From positions 14,694,001 through 14,758,000 of the forward strand of contig OZ316894.1 of the NCBI GenBank assembly GCA_973895155.1: a DNA stretch of 64,000 nucleotides, in the 5' to 3' direction. The DNA is from Marsupella aquatica. Lineage: Eukaryota; Marchantiophyta. The notes beneath the pieces are model-generated. The model was given only the letters and a program-made list of their open reading frames with translations. It searched no databases and had not been told where the DNA came from. Positions 55,467 to 64,000 of this stretch are shown here, piece after piece. Both the position numbers and the translations under genes were made by a program. The number at the start of each line of letters is the position of its first letter. Position 1 is the first letter of the stretch.

Positions 55467-55604
55467 GATTGATGATGCTGACCAGATGTTGTTGTGTGAC
55501 CATTGCAACGGTGGTTACCATCTCTTTTGTTTGCAACCTGAGCTTCCACAAGTTCCGGAAGGGCTATGGTTTTGTCCTTCTTGTTCTCCTTCACCAAGCT
55601 CATC
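55432..55604 (+). pseudogene. C-terminal PHD finger of gypsy element 2
   Basis: CKVC is at the end of the integrase frame (about 55437-55448). After a 13-bp direct repeat (GGATTGATGATTA then GGATTGATGATGC, 55453-55478) the shifted frame gives CDHC, YHLFC and FCPSC. Together these form a C4HC3 PHD finger. PHD fingers read histone H3 tails, so this would aim the integrase at certain chromatin. The repeat created the frame break and stop. Downstream is a Ser/Pro tail and a stop near 55619. Confidence 0.8.
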
Positions 55605-56209
55605 CTCAGCCCATTGACCATTTCCATGCTCAGGTCTGGGGGGGATACAGGGGTTCACTTTCATGCCCCAACATTTCTTCATCTTGGTGTTAATGGACAA
55701 CCATGTATCATCTTTCTGGTTTTCTATTTTGTTGGGTTACTTGGATGCATATGATACATGTCTCGATATCTTATGCTACCGACTCTGTATGTCACGACAG
55801 GAATGACTTGTGTGCCAAAACGTCTTTAGGGATTGAGGCCATGGGGTTTGGGGTTTATGAATCTGGATTGCGGTGGCGTAGTCATGGGGATTGTGGCGTG
55901 TTAAACAAAGTTACAAGGAGCACTAGCAAGGACTTAGCCTGCAAGGACATGCGTGGAGCTGAACGGGATGGCTGAATTCGCTTTTGGAGACTGATAAAGG
56001 CTGTGTGGGCGGGATATGTGAGCAGGTTTGTTGGCGGCATGGGATTCTTGCTCGCTCTGACTACCAACGGATCAACGACGGGGATGAAAAGCTGACCAAT
56101 ACTTGCACTACAAGAGACACAAGGCTTCACGAACTTCTGCCTGCTTAAAGCCAGGCACTGATTCTAAAAGCATTAAATAAGGGGAAGATCTCTAACTCAA
56201 CGATAGGTA
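55605..56209. other. Gypsy element 2 3' region and spacer
   Basis: A G-rich tract (GGTCTGGGGGGGATACAGGGG, about 55632-55652) could be a polypurine tract. No LTR copy matching the region upstream of gag could be found, so the 3' LTR is unproven. No gene is seen. Confidence 0.4.
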
Positions 56210-56836
56210 TTGACAGTGTTAACAACGGAATGCAAACGGAAGAGAGACGAGCATAGATTAGCAATCTTGCAAATTTTGATCACACTCAAAATTTTGAAAA
56301 AGAAGACTGTCCATTCAATACAATCATGGACCATTACGGCCCTCAAACTGGCACTTCACCCTTGGGAAACAACGGCGGAAGAGGGTATGCTCACAACGAG
56401 AACAGACAGGAGCATGGGAATGGGAAGGAACTGCAAGGCGGAAGATGGGGCTCACAATGATACTCAAACGGAAGGGGGCGAGGACGCAATGGAATGGCAT
56501 ATACTTACCGCCAACAGCATACAGCCCAAGATGCTCGAACATCAGGATGGACGGAGCCGCAAGCACCATATGATATCACCAATAGAGTGAGGACTGACAC
56601 CCAAGGACAAAAACTGGTATCATTTCAGCTTGCCCAAGAGCAGTGGGAAGCAGAAAGGAACCCTCACAAGCAGAATGGCAAATTTCAACAAAATGCAGCG
56701 CGACGACCACACTTTGGGGATGAACAATTTGGGTTTGGGCCCCATAATAACCAAGATCTACGGAGCAATCGACAGTACAAAGGGCAGAGCAGCAATGACG
56801 ATTCCACAAATCCTAGAGGGTCAAACAGAGACAAGG
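56210..56836 (+). pseudogene. LINE-C ORF1, 5' part (before solo LTR)
   Basis: The frame at 56494-56836 (and a shifted one before it) encodes a basic, Gln/Asn-rich peptide (QLAQEQWEAERNPHKQNGK; RSNRQYKGQSSNDD). It ends at the LTR with SNRDK and resumes in the same frame after the LTR. It would be the linker before the DUF4283-like domain. The first part has frameshifts near 56470. Confidence 0.55.
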
Positions 56837-59161
56837 TGTCGTCGTGATGGATAATAGAGGAAGGGAAGTGAAGGCCCTATTTTTGAGTTGGAGATACTTG
56901 GTGAAGGGATTCAGTTTGGGTGTGAATTTTGTTGTTGTGGAAAAAGTTCAATAAGACAGAATAGGAATTAAAAAGAGAGAAGTGAAGCTTAGACTTAAGA
57001 ATTTGAGGCTTTTATTGTGGAAGAGACACGTGGCGGGCTGGGAAGATTCAAATTTCATAAGGACATTGTGCTCGTTGCAGTTGAGGTGGAGGTTAGAATG
57101 AAGTTCGCAAGGCGAAGACAACGGGAAGTCGGGCGCGCAAGGGAGTTGGACATGAATTGATGAGAGTGGCAGTGAATGTTGGTGGTGGCAAGGATGAGTT
57201 TTAAGGAATTCTCGAGTGAAGGCTGACGGACACGGTAGTTTTGGAAGATTTTGGAGAGAGAATGGCAAGGGATGCGTGCTGCCAAACGTTGAAGCTGTTG
57301 GGAGGTTTTCGGGTGAACAAGGTGAAGCTAGCGTGATGCTGTGAAATGAGAAGAAGATAGAGGTGCTGGGATTCCGTGGTTGTTTTTGAAGAAAATTTTT
57401 GGAGAACATGTCAGCATAAAAAAAAAACTCCAGGGAGAGGTCGCACGTTAATAGATGAAAGAAGGAGTAACAGCCGATTGTGAGCAATTGGTTGTTGGTT
57501 GCTGTAGTCTCGTCTTTGGATGAACAGGGCGAAGCAGCTTCAGGTGACATGGAAGGGAGAGGTGATTCACAGGTGGAGATCAGAAAGTGAAGGAATGAAG
57601 TAGAGAAATGGGAGCTTTCAATGGGAATTTGAGTGGAGAAGAAATGAAACGGCCGACGGTGGACATGAGTATGAGTGTTTGTTGAGCTTTTGGAACGTAG
57701 AGAAAAGGGAGAGGGGAGTTCGCGAGGAGTAGACAACAGAGAGTGGGGTGCTATGATGTTGGTGGTGAATGGGTGATATTCAGCGGAGAATGATGGTTGC
57801 TGCAGAGATGAGTTTTTTTTGGAAATTCAAGTGAAGGTTGAGGCGTGATGGAGGTTCAGAAGGGAGAAGCTAAGATTCAGGTGAAGGCGGAGATGCGTGA
57901 GAAATTCTGAAGAAGTAGGAGCGGAAGTGACAGAATGGGAAGAGAGGGACTGTTGGTAATGAATTTTGTGGTGCTGCGGAGGTGCTCGGCTGCTGAGGAA
58001 AGTTAAGCTTGGAAGAGAGGTAACTCAAGAAACGACGTTGTTAATGAGATTTTGGATTCTCGGTCGAAGCAAGGTGAAGCAGATGAGATACTGAGATCAA
58101 GAAAAGAATTTGGGAGACATCGTAGTTGATCTAGTGATAAAAAGGAGCTTGACTGCAAGAGGCTGTGGTAATAAGAATTCCAGAGAAGCCAGGCTAAGTG
58201 ACATTTGAATTGGAAAAGCAAAGCGGGAAAAACGAATTGGAAACCAAACAGAAGATAAAGGAGATTGAATTGAAAACCGGAAAGAAACGACAAGTGACCG
58301 AGTGGATAGTTGAAACAAGAGACAGGAGCAAACGAAAAGCAATGAAAGCTGTACGATGAAATGCTTAGAAAAGATTTCATAACAACATTTTGTTCCGAGA
58401 AGAAAGAAGTGAAAAATGGAGCCAGGAGATCTTCCATGAGATTAACCAAGAAGTTTCAACTGGAAGTGTGGGTTACTGATGTTGTGGAATTTTAAAGAGG
58501 ATTTTAAGTTAATTGAGTTGCATTCATTTAGTGAGTGGAATCCGGTGATAGAAACCATTTTTAAATTAGGGACAATCTGCTGCCATGGGGTATGAGGATA
58601 GCGGCCGTAAGTTCTTTTTGCTATGGGACTGGAAACTTGAGGAGAGAAGGAAGAAGAGCCAAGAAGAAAAGTGTAAGAGGAGCGACGACGTGAAGGAAGC
58701 TCGGCGGAGACTAAAATTGTGTCCAACATGTTTGGGGGAAACCATCGATGAGCTTGAGGCTGAGACCTGACCTGATGATTGAGCTGAGTTTAGTGGAGAG
58801 ACCTGAGTTAGGAGATGAGTCACCAAAAAAACACTTTGTAAACCCGAACCAAACTTCATATTTTGAAAATGATTGAAATAAAAAGATGAGTTTGGATTAT
58901 TTTATGTGATCAAAATGATGAAATGCTCTTGTGGTAAAAGTGTTTAATTGTTATGGAAATGTGAGTGATGCATCGAATTTAGATGAAAGTAGAAACTTAG
59001 TGTTTTAAGTTAAAATAGCTTAGTGTAATTTCGTATTTAAAATGGAAACTGATTAGGATTAAGAAAGATTAAACTAACTTAAGAAAATACTATGATAAAT
59101 CCAAGTCCCTAAAAGTATTTAAAAGTCTACTTTTATACCGCTTTAAAATGGTCCCCGGACA
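56837..59161 (+). repeat. Solo LTR of the gypsy-1 family
   Basis: This 2325-bp sequence starts TGTCGTCG and ends CCCCGGACA. It aligns with the gypsy-1 LTRs over most of its length but is clearly diverged. It is flanked by AAGG and ACGG (4 bp, one mismatch). No internal element DNA is attached, so it is a solo LTR left by recombination. It splits LINE-C ORF1 in frame. Confidence 0.85.
58585..58770 (+). CDS. LTR-internal small ORF, 61 codons (copy 3)
   Basis: This is the same length as in the gypsy-1 LTRs although the LTR is diverged. FFLLWDWKLEERRKK, KEARRRLKLC and LGETIDELEAET are unchanged, while the first residues and the charged middle vary. By my count the differences from copy 1 are about 8 silent and 14 replacement changes, so constraint is weak at best. 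Confidence 0.42.
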   Translation: MGYEDSGRKFFLLWDWKLEERRKKSQEEKCKRSDDVKEARRRLKLCPTCLGETIDELEAET

Positions 59162-59838
59162 ACGGAAATGCATGCAACAGAGGAGCCGGAAGAAACCTCG
59201 GAGGAATGCATTACAATCCTTAAGGGAGTGGCTTTAAAGTCTAATGGGGATTGGCATGAAAAGTTGTACACCACAATCGATTGGAACATTGAAGACGCAG
59301 CTACTACAGTCAGGCAATTATACAATTGTGCCATCATTTGCTACTTCACGGATTGAACACCGCTACTAGCAGCATTCAGAGAGTGGGTCGAGGAAACAAT
59401 GGTTAAGGAGATGAATTGGCCGGTCCTACAAATTAAATTTGTTGGGAAAAACTTCTACCTCGTAGTGTTTGAAAACCCGGATCATAGAGATGCCGCACTG
59501 GAAGTTGCACCCTGGTTTATGGAGCAGAGGTTTGTGTATACCTTTGCTTGGGAACCGTCTTTTGATGTACAGAATGACCGGTTCACTAAGCTCCCAGTAT
59601 GGATTGAGATCCCCTACAGAGCATTGGTGCTGTCCGAAGGTTGCAGACGGAAAATTGCCAAATCGTTTGGGAAGCTACTCTACTACATACAGGGTGATGA
59701 ATTCAGCTCTTATCCTCATGATTGGGCTTGTATTCTCTGGGACACCGAAAGGGAGATTCCTGCGTGAGGACATCATCATTTGGCAGCGTGATTTCCAGGA
59801 CTGTCATGCACTGGGGATCATCATTTTGATGGGTCCTC
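59162..59838 (+). pseudogene. LINE-C ORF1, DUF4283-like domain
   Basis: After the LTR the frame continues (MHATEEPEETSEECITIL) to a stop at 59354-59356. The next frame (59399-59767) has FVGKNFYLVVFENPDHRD, WFMEQRFVYTFAWEP and LPVWIEIPYRAL, then a RKIAKSFGKLL block. This is the DUF4283 pattern found in ORF1 of many plant LINEs, thought to bind nucleic acid. A stop and a frameshift follow. Confidence 0.72.
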
Positions 59839-60072
59839 ATGATCGGGCATTTGATGCCATCCTATACGTTGGGGGTGATAAGTATTTACGCTCCTAACTC
59901 TCCAAGATTGAGAGCTCTACTATGGCATGATTTAAAACTGGAGCTGCCACAAGCCAACTGGATTCTCTGTGGTGATTTCAATATGACAGAATCCCGGATG
60001 AGCAAATATTACAAATACTGGAATCACCACACTCAACACAAACCCATTGGGCTTCACTATTGTCCTTCTTGA
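59839..60072 (+). pseudogene. LINE-C ORF2, endonuclease fragment
   Basis: VISIYAPNSPRLRALLWHDL and WILCGDFNMTESR are the internal blocks of an AP-type endonuclease, with the catalytic GDFN. The first part of the endonuclease and all of RT are missing. The fragment follows ORF1 closely, showing it is the same LINE. Confidence 0.72.
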
Positions 60073-60449
60073 AATTAGAACCCCCCAATCCACTGGTGTG
60101 ATGACATGTGGTCCAATGAACAAGTGACGCATGTCATTAGGTATTACCATGGCCCTTCAGTTCATTAACTTTGGGACACATTTTAAAAAACCCTTCACCT
60201 CTTCTAATCGGTTGCAAATATAAACAAGGACCTTGTTGCTTAGAATGGTGTTATAATATTATTTGCGGATTTGATATTTAATACCCATCGGACGTTTGCA
60301 CGTGTGTTTTGTTATTTTGTAAGCTGAGGGCCCATGGGTTTTTAGTGCACCAGCAAGGCTGAGATCAATTAGTAAGAGAAACTCTTAGTTAGTTATGCAG
60401 TGACTCTTGTGTATATTCATGTTTCCTCATGCCTAAGAGCTTAATAGAG
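60073..60449. other. No gene seen
   Basis: AT-rich DNA with no credible ORF. Confidence 0.4.
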
Positions 60450-60971
60450 TTGGCCTTCCAACTTAGTTTGCATATTTTGTGTATGTACCTCCCAAATTCA
60501 AGCAGAAGGCCTCGGTTTTCTTCTCATTTAACTATAACTCCCTATACGTAAGGTTCCTCTCTGGATCCCACCTCCCTACAAACTCCATCATCTCCTATTT
60601 GGGGATATCTTCACTCAACCAAGGTAGTTTGATGAAATTGACCAAACCAGAATCCTTCATCAACCTTGCATACTTGTGAGATTGTAATGTTGCGATGGCC
60701 TTGATGTTCTCCGTGGATCTTACCAATTTTAATCAAACTTTTGTAGGCAAAATATGCATCCACCCCTTTGAGTTCCAATGTCTTGGTGGCAAAGTCAGTG
60801 GTTGGGCTTCATACTCAGAGTCATCGTCCACGGTCTCTTGATTAGATACCCGACCCTGACCAACTTGAGTTGCGGATATGGCCCTGCCTTGTCCCCAACC
60901 TTGTCCCAAATTGCCCTGATTGGAGCCTCAACCTTTCTTTGATGGTGGTTCCACTCTAACAGATCCATCTG
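60450..60971 (-). pseudogene. Unknown gene remnant, part 1
   Basis: The minus strand gives a Gln/Gly-rich linker (SNQGNLGQGWGQGRAIS) and then, in the same frame with three stops, RSTENIKAIATLQSHKYARL, KLPWLSEDIP, FVGRWDPERNLTYREL and TEAFCLNLGGTY. The pattern looks like a real protein that has decayed. I do not know the family. A MITE copy interrupts its upstream side. Confidence 0.4.
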
Positions 60972-61237
60972 AGGGTTTACACCGTGACAAGAAACAACAA
61001 AAAAATTCCTGTTACAAGCAAAAACCAAAATCCAAAAATATGTTATTAAAAGTGATATTTTCTAAAATATATTAAAATATGACTTTTTTTGCTAGCGCCA
61101 GGCGCTACTATTACTAGCTCCGGGCGCTACCCAAAAATTATCGAAAAATTTAAAAATTTAAAAAATCCACCATTTCCTGTTACTAGTAACTTTTACTGTT
61201 TTGTTGTTTGTTGTTTGTTGTCACGGTGTTTATACCT
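60972..61237. mobile_element. Palindrome MITE, copy M5
   Basis: 266 bp flanked by GATCCATCTG on both sides (60962-60971 and 61238-61247, exact 10 bp). The ends AGGGTTTACACCGTGACA and TGTCACGGTGTTTATACCT are good inverted repeats. The palindrome pair lies at 61091-61131. Confidence 0.92.
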
Positions 61238-61474
61238 GATCCATCTGCTGCCCCTGGGATCCTTACTTCTTTCTTCCGACCCATCACATGCAAATAAGTA
61301 TAGGTTTTTTATTAGGTTTAGTAAAAGACTTTAAAAAAATTTTGGGGAAGAAAATTAGGGTGGTAATTCAATTTTGAGATATATAATATTCATAGGGTTT
61401 TTTTACCAAAATATTAGAATATTCCAAACATTCCAAAAAGTTAAAGGTAAGAAATCCATTTCAGAAACTTTATT
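61238..61474. other. Short spacer, AT-rich
   Basis: It contains the start of the minus-strand remnant (61238-61300). AT-rich DNA follows with no ORF. Confidence 0.35.
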
Positions 61475-61920
61475 TACTTAAGTCTTAGGTGTTTATTCCC
61501 CCCAAACTTTGCCCGTGATATGAGACCCCCCTTGGAGTGAGGCCCCCAAGGTGCTGCCCGATTCTTGCTCTTAGCTTCTTTTGCAGCCACCTTCTTTGCC
61601 ATCTCTTCCTCGTCTGCAAGTTGCTTCAAAGGTCACCAAGAATCCTCTCCCCCAAGACTTTTTCCAGTTCCCACTCATGAGTAGTTCCTGGCAGCTTCCA
61701 ATGCTTGATTGAACAGCAATGAATGACCTGGTAAATTGGTTGTAGAACTCCATCCTCAAACAACAACAGATTCAATTCATCAATGTTTGGCTCCCACTTG
61801 AATGCATTGTCAATACTGTATTAATTGTTTATGAATGTTGGCTGCATTACCGCCCACAACCAATCGATGTCAGCTTGCTCTCTTGCTGATTTCGCTATAT
61901 CCGTCTCTTTGTAGGTATAG
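61475..61920 (-). pseudogene. Unknown gene remnant, part 2
   Basis: The minus strand encodes TDIAKSAREQADIDWLWAVM, a stop, NAFKWEPNIDELNLLLFEDG and VLGERILGDL, then after a one-base shift KQLADEEEMAKKVAAKEAK and a short basic tail to a stop near 61475. The codon-like texture suggests a former gene. It may belong with the remnant at 60450-60971. No family is recognised. Confidence 0.4.
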
Positions 61921-64000
61921 TAGCAACAATGTGTTGCGTGTAATTGAGAAGAGTTCGCCAAAAGAATCAAGCCTGGTTGATCTTTGCCATCTTTGGTTGG
62001 TATCTATTCAAAGAGATTAACTTCCCTAAACCCTAAACCCAGCTGCCAACAGTCCTGAGAGTTCCCCTCTAAGTAATATTCTAGGGTGCAAATAGTAGAA
62101 TGAATACTGGATCTCTGATCTTTACTTTCTTACCCCCCATCATAGACCCTGAGGCAGCGTTTATACAGTTGTTGAAATACTCCCAATTTACTGTATTGTT
62201 ACCCAGCTACTAGCCATTATTACTTGGGCTTGTATTTTGCTTAACATAAGCTGAAGTCCTAATTGTGTTGTTTATTTTAAAACTTGTTAAAACTAAGCTA
62301 ATATGCATGCACAAAAGGGTATTTATCCATGTTACTTACACAATGATCCTGGACAGGGCATCACACCAACACCTTAGGTTCTTGGTTCTCTGGTCAACAT
62401 GAGTGAATCAACAGTTCCCAATTTATGAGCTCCTATTGGGTCCCACTTCTCAGAAATAGCACATTGCCCATTTTCATTGAGGCCCTGCTAATAACAAATA
62501 GAAAGGACTCGACAACATTTGAAACTTCTCTTGTGTAAAGGGGCTTTGGTCAAACCCACTTTGGGAGGATGTTTGTGCAAAACAAGGAGCGCAATTCTTA
62601 GCATGAACTTAGTGATTTAGTCGAGAGGTATAATCCCAATACTAGAAAAGACCCACTGCAAATTGTTAGCTTGGATCACAAAAACCGTGCATGATTCATT
62701 ATCCATATCTTAGCAGTAAACACAAACACCTGATGTCTTAAGGGGGGCTTTACAAGAATGAGGATGGACCACTTTTCCTTCCTAGGCTGAGATGTCATCC
62801 CAACCAGTAATTTAAGATAAATGGTCGTTATGTGCTGGTATGCCTGAACCTAACTGGCAGTTGGTGGGTCCAGATGAATAATGGCAAAATGGTGAATTGT
62901 AGACTGTTAACCCCACAAAACAGTCTACAAGTCACCATTGATTGAAGAAATTGTGTAATGCAAGCAAACAGGAACTTTTACTAGCAAGAAGAGTATTGCT
63001 AGTGAGTCAAGGGAGTGCTTCCTATCGCCTTTTAATTATGGCTGACTTTTGAGTTTCTAAGACTTTTGAATATAGCCAAAAGAGGAATCCCCAAATTGGG
63101 TTTACTAAAAAAACAACACAAACCAACTTTTGGCTAGCTAAGGACTAAGTTAGCTAGCAAAGTGGCATATATTTAGGGTTTTTTCTTTTTATGAGGAAAA
63201 AGTACGGCAATGTGAGGAATGTTTTTCATTGAAGTGGTTTAATGAGTATGGCAATGTGAGGAATCCTTATGATTCTATGCGCCTATGCTGTGATTTGCCC
63301 TAAACCCTAGTCCTCTAAGTATGTGTATATAGATTGTTGTCAATGTATACAAGTTCTAACTGTGACGCTATGTATTGTGCTGTGGCCGCACAATGGACAG
63401 TTCACTTGACATTGCAATTGTAGTTGAATGCATTAGATGACGCAATAGGACACTCAACAAAGGTAGAATATATAGGACACTCAACAATGGTAGAATATTC
63501 TACATTTTATAATGACTTTCTTGCATTGTAAGGACCAAAAGTAGTGCTATAAGAACTTCTGACATGAAATGTACCTTTGGTGGCCCAGAGGTCCCCTGGG
63601 GACAGAGTTTTTCAGTGCACTGGGACTGGATTTTTCTTTGGAGGTTTCTCTAAATTTTAATCTATTTGTTTGCACTCTAGAAGTATCCCATTGATCTCTT
63701 CCCCACACAAGACCTTCCATTCATACACAGGCCTGGAAGCTCATATATGAAATTGTACATTTGTGTTGGTCCTGGAAATGTCACACTTTCTGTTTTTAAA
63801 GCCTCATTTATATACCAGGATGAACAAAGGCATCAAACTGGGAGACATGGTCCCAAATGCTCTATTAGGGCATCTCAAACCTTGAAGTTCACTGTAAAAC
63901 TTGGGCTAAAACTACCACTTTTGGTCGCCAGGCAGAAGTTTGCAGGTTATTTTGTGTCCATTGTTTTTTTTGGGGTGGAGGGAGTTTGTTTGTGACCGCA
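61921..64000. other. About 2 kb with no recognisable gene
   Basis: No conserved frame is seen. A short (CCCTAAA)-type stretch lies at 62024-62040. A two-unit direct repeat around ATAGGACACTCAACAA lies at 63446-63497. GAGTATGGCAATGTGAGGAAT-like words occur twice near 63205-63265. The last 250 bp hold an open plus-strand frame with no motif. Confidence 0.4.
63446..63497. repeat. Two tandem units of about 25 bp
   Basis: AGGACACTCAACAA(A/T)GGTAGAATAT occurs twice in a row with small differences. Confidence 0.7.

Noticed and set aside
57003-57736. 262-codon minus-strand ORF (56948-57736) with many Ser/Pro/Phe
   Set aside because: It lies antisense within the purine-rich solo LTR; the composition mirrors the strand bias and the frame is not kept in the gypsy-1 LTRs.
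62024-62040. (CCCTAAA)-type plant telomere-like repeat
   Set aside because: Only about 2.4 units; too short for an interstitial telomere. It is more likely chance or a telo-box-like word.

Overview
The window is eukaryotic nuclear DNA, almost certainly from a green-plant (streptophyte) genome. It has spliced genes with short GT-AG introns, a Ty1/copia start with a plant-type initiator-Met-tRNA primer site, Ty3/gypsy elements, plant-type LINEs with a DUF4283-like ORF1, a Mutator-like transposase with a SWIM finger, and a CACTA (En/Spm) TNP2 transposase with DUF4218 and DUF4216 parts. I cannot place the species. The style (PHD-bearing gypsy, no recognisable housekeeping genes) fits a charophyte alga, bryophyte, lycophyte or fern better than a crop. 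No tRNA, rRNA, CRISPR array or intact cellular housekeeping gene was seen.

Layout. 1-1271: 5' end of a minus-strand copia element. 1650-5405: decayed Mutator-like transposase gene. 5995-6315: minisatellite. 8-9 kb: LINE-B fragment and palindrome-MITE relics. 9.5-12.2 kb: LINE-C ORF2 (minus). 12.5-17.2 kb: LINE-A and LINE-B copies, one with a target duplication of about 110 bp. 17.2-18.3 kb: two-exon N4/N6-methyltransferase-like gene (minus). 19.2-22.1 kb: LINE-A headed by five 181-bp tandem units. 22.1-40.6 kb: minus-strand CACTA element whose TNP2 gene is split by a 13.2-kb Ty3/gypsy element (24280-37479) and which also carries a spliced SET-domain gene. 40.7-45.3 kb: the longest LINE-B copy. 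45.6-49.7 kb: minus-strand gag, an unknown Pro-rich/coiled-coil gene and a diverged LTR. 50.6-55.6 kb: second Ty3/gypsy element with a C-terminal PHD finger. 56.2-60.1 kb: LINE-C ORF1 and endonuclease split by a solo LTR. 60-64 kb: gene remnants and mostly featureless DNA.

The insertions can be ordered. LINEs A and B entered the gypsy protease region, two MITEs of one family entered opposite LTRs of that gypsy, and the gypsy itself entered the CACTA transposase. The gypsy-1 family twice landed in a coding frame with a 4-bp duplication (CCRT / AMGG). One palindrome-bearing MITE family links much of the window. Three full copies have target duplications, and about ten isolated 15-bp palindromes lie in introns or spacers. 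The observations I rate highest are the SET gene inside the CACTA element, the recurrent palindrome, a 61-codon ORF preserved inside four gypsy LTRs, the methyltransferase-like gene, and the LINE 5' tandem monomers.
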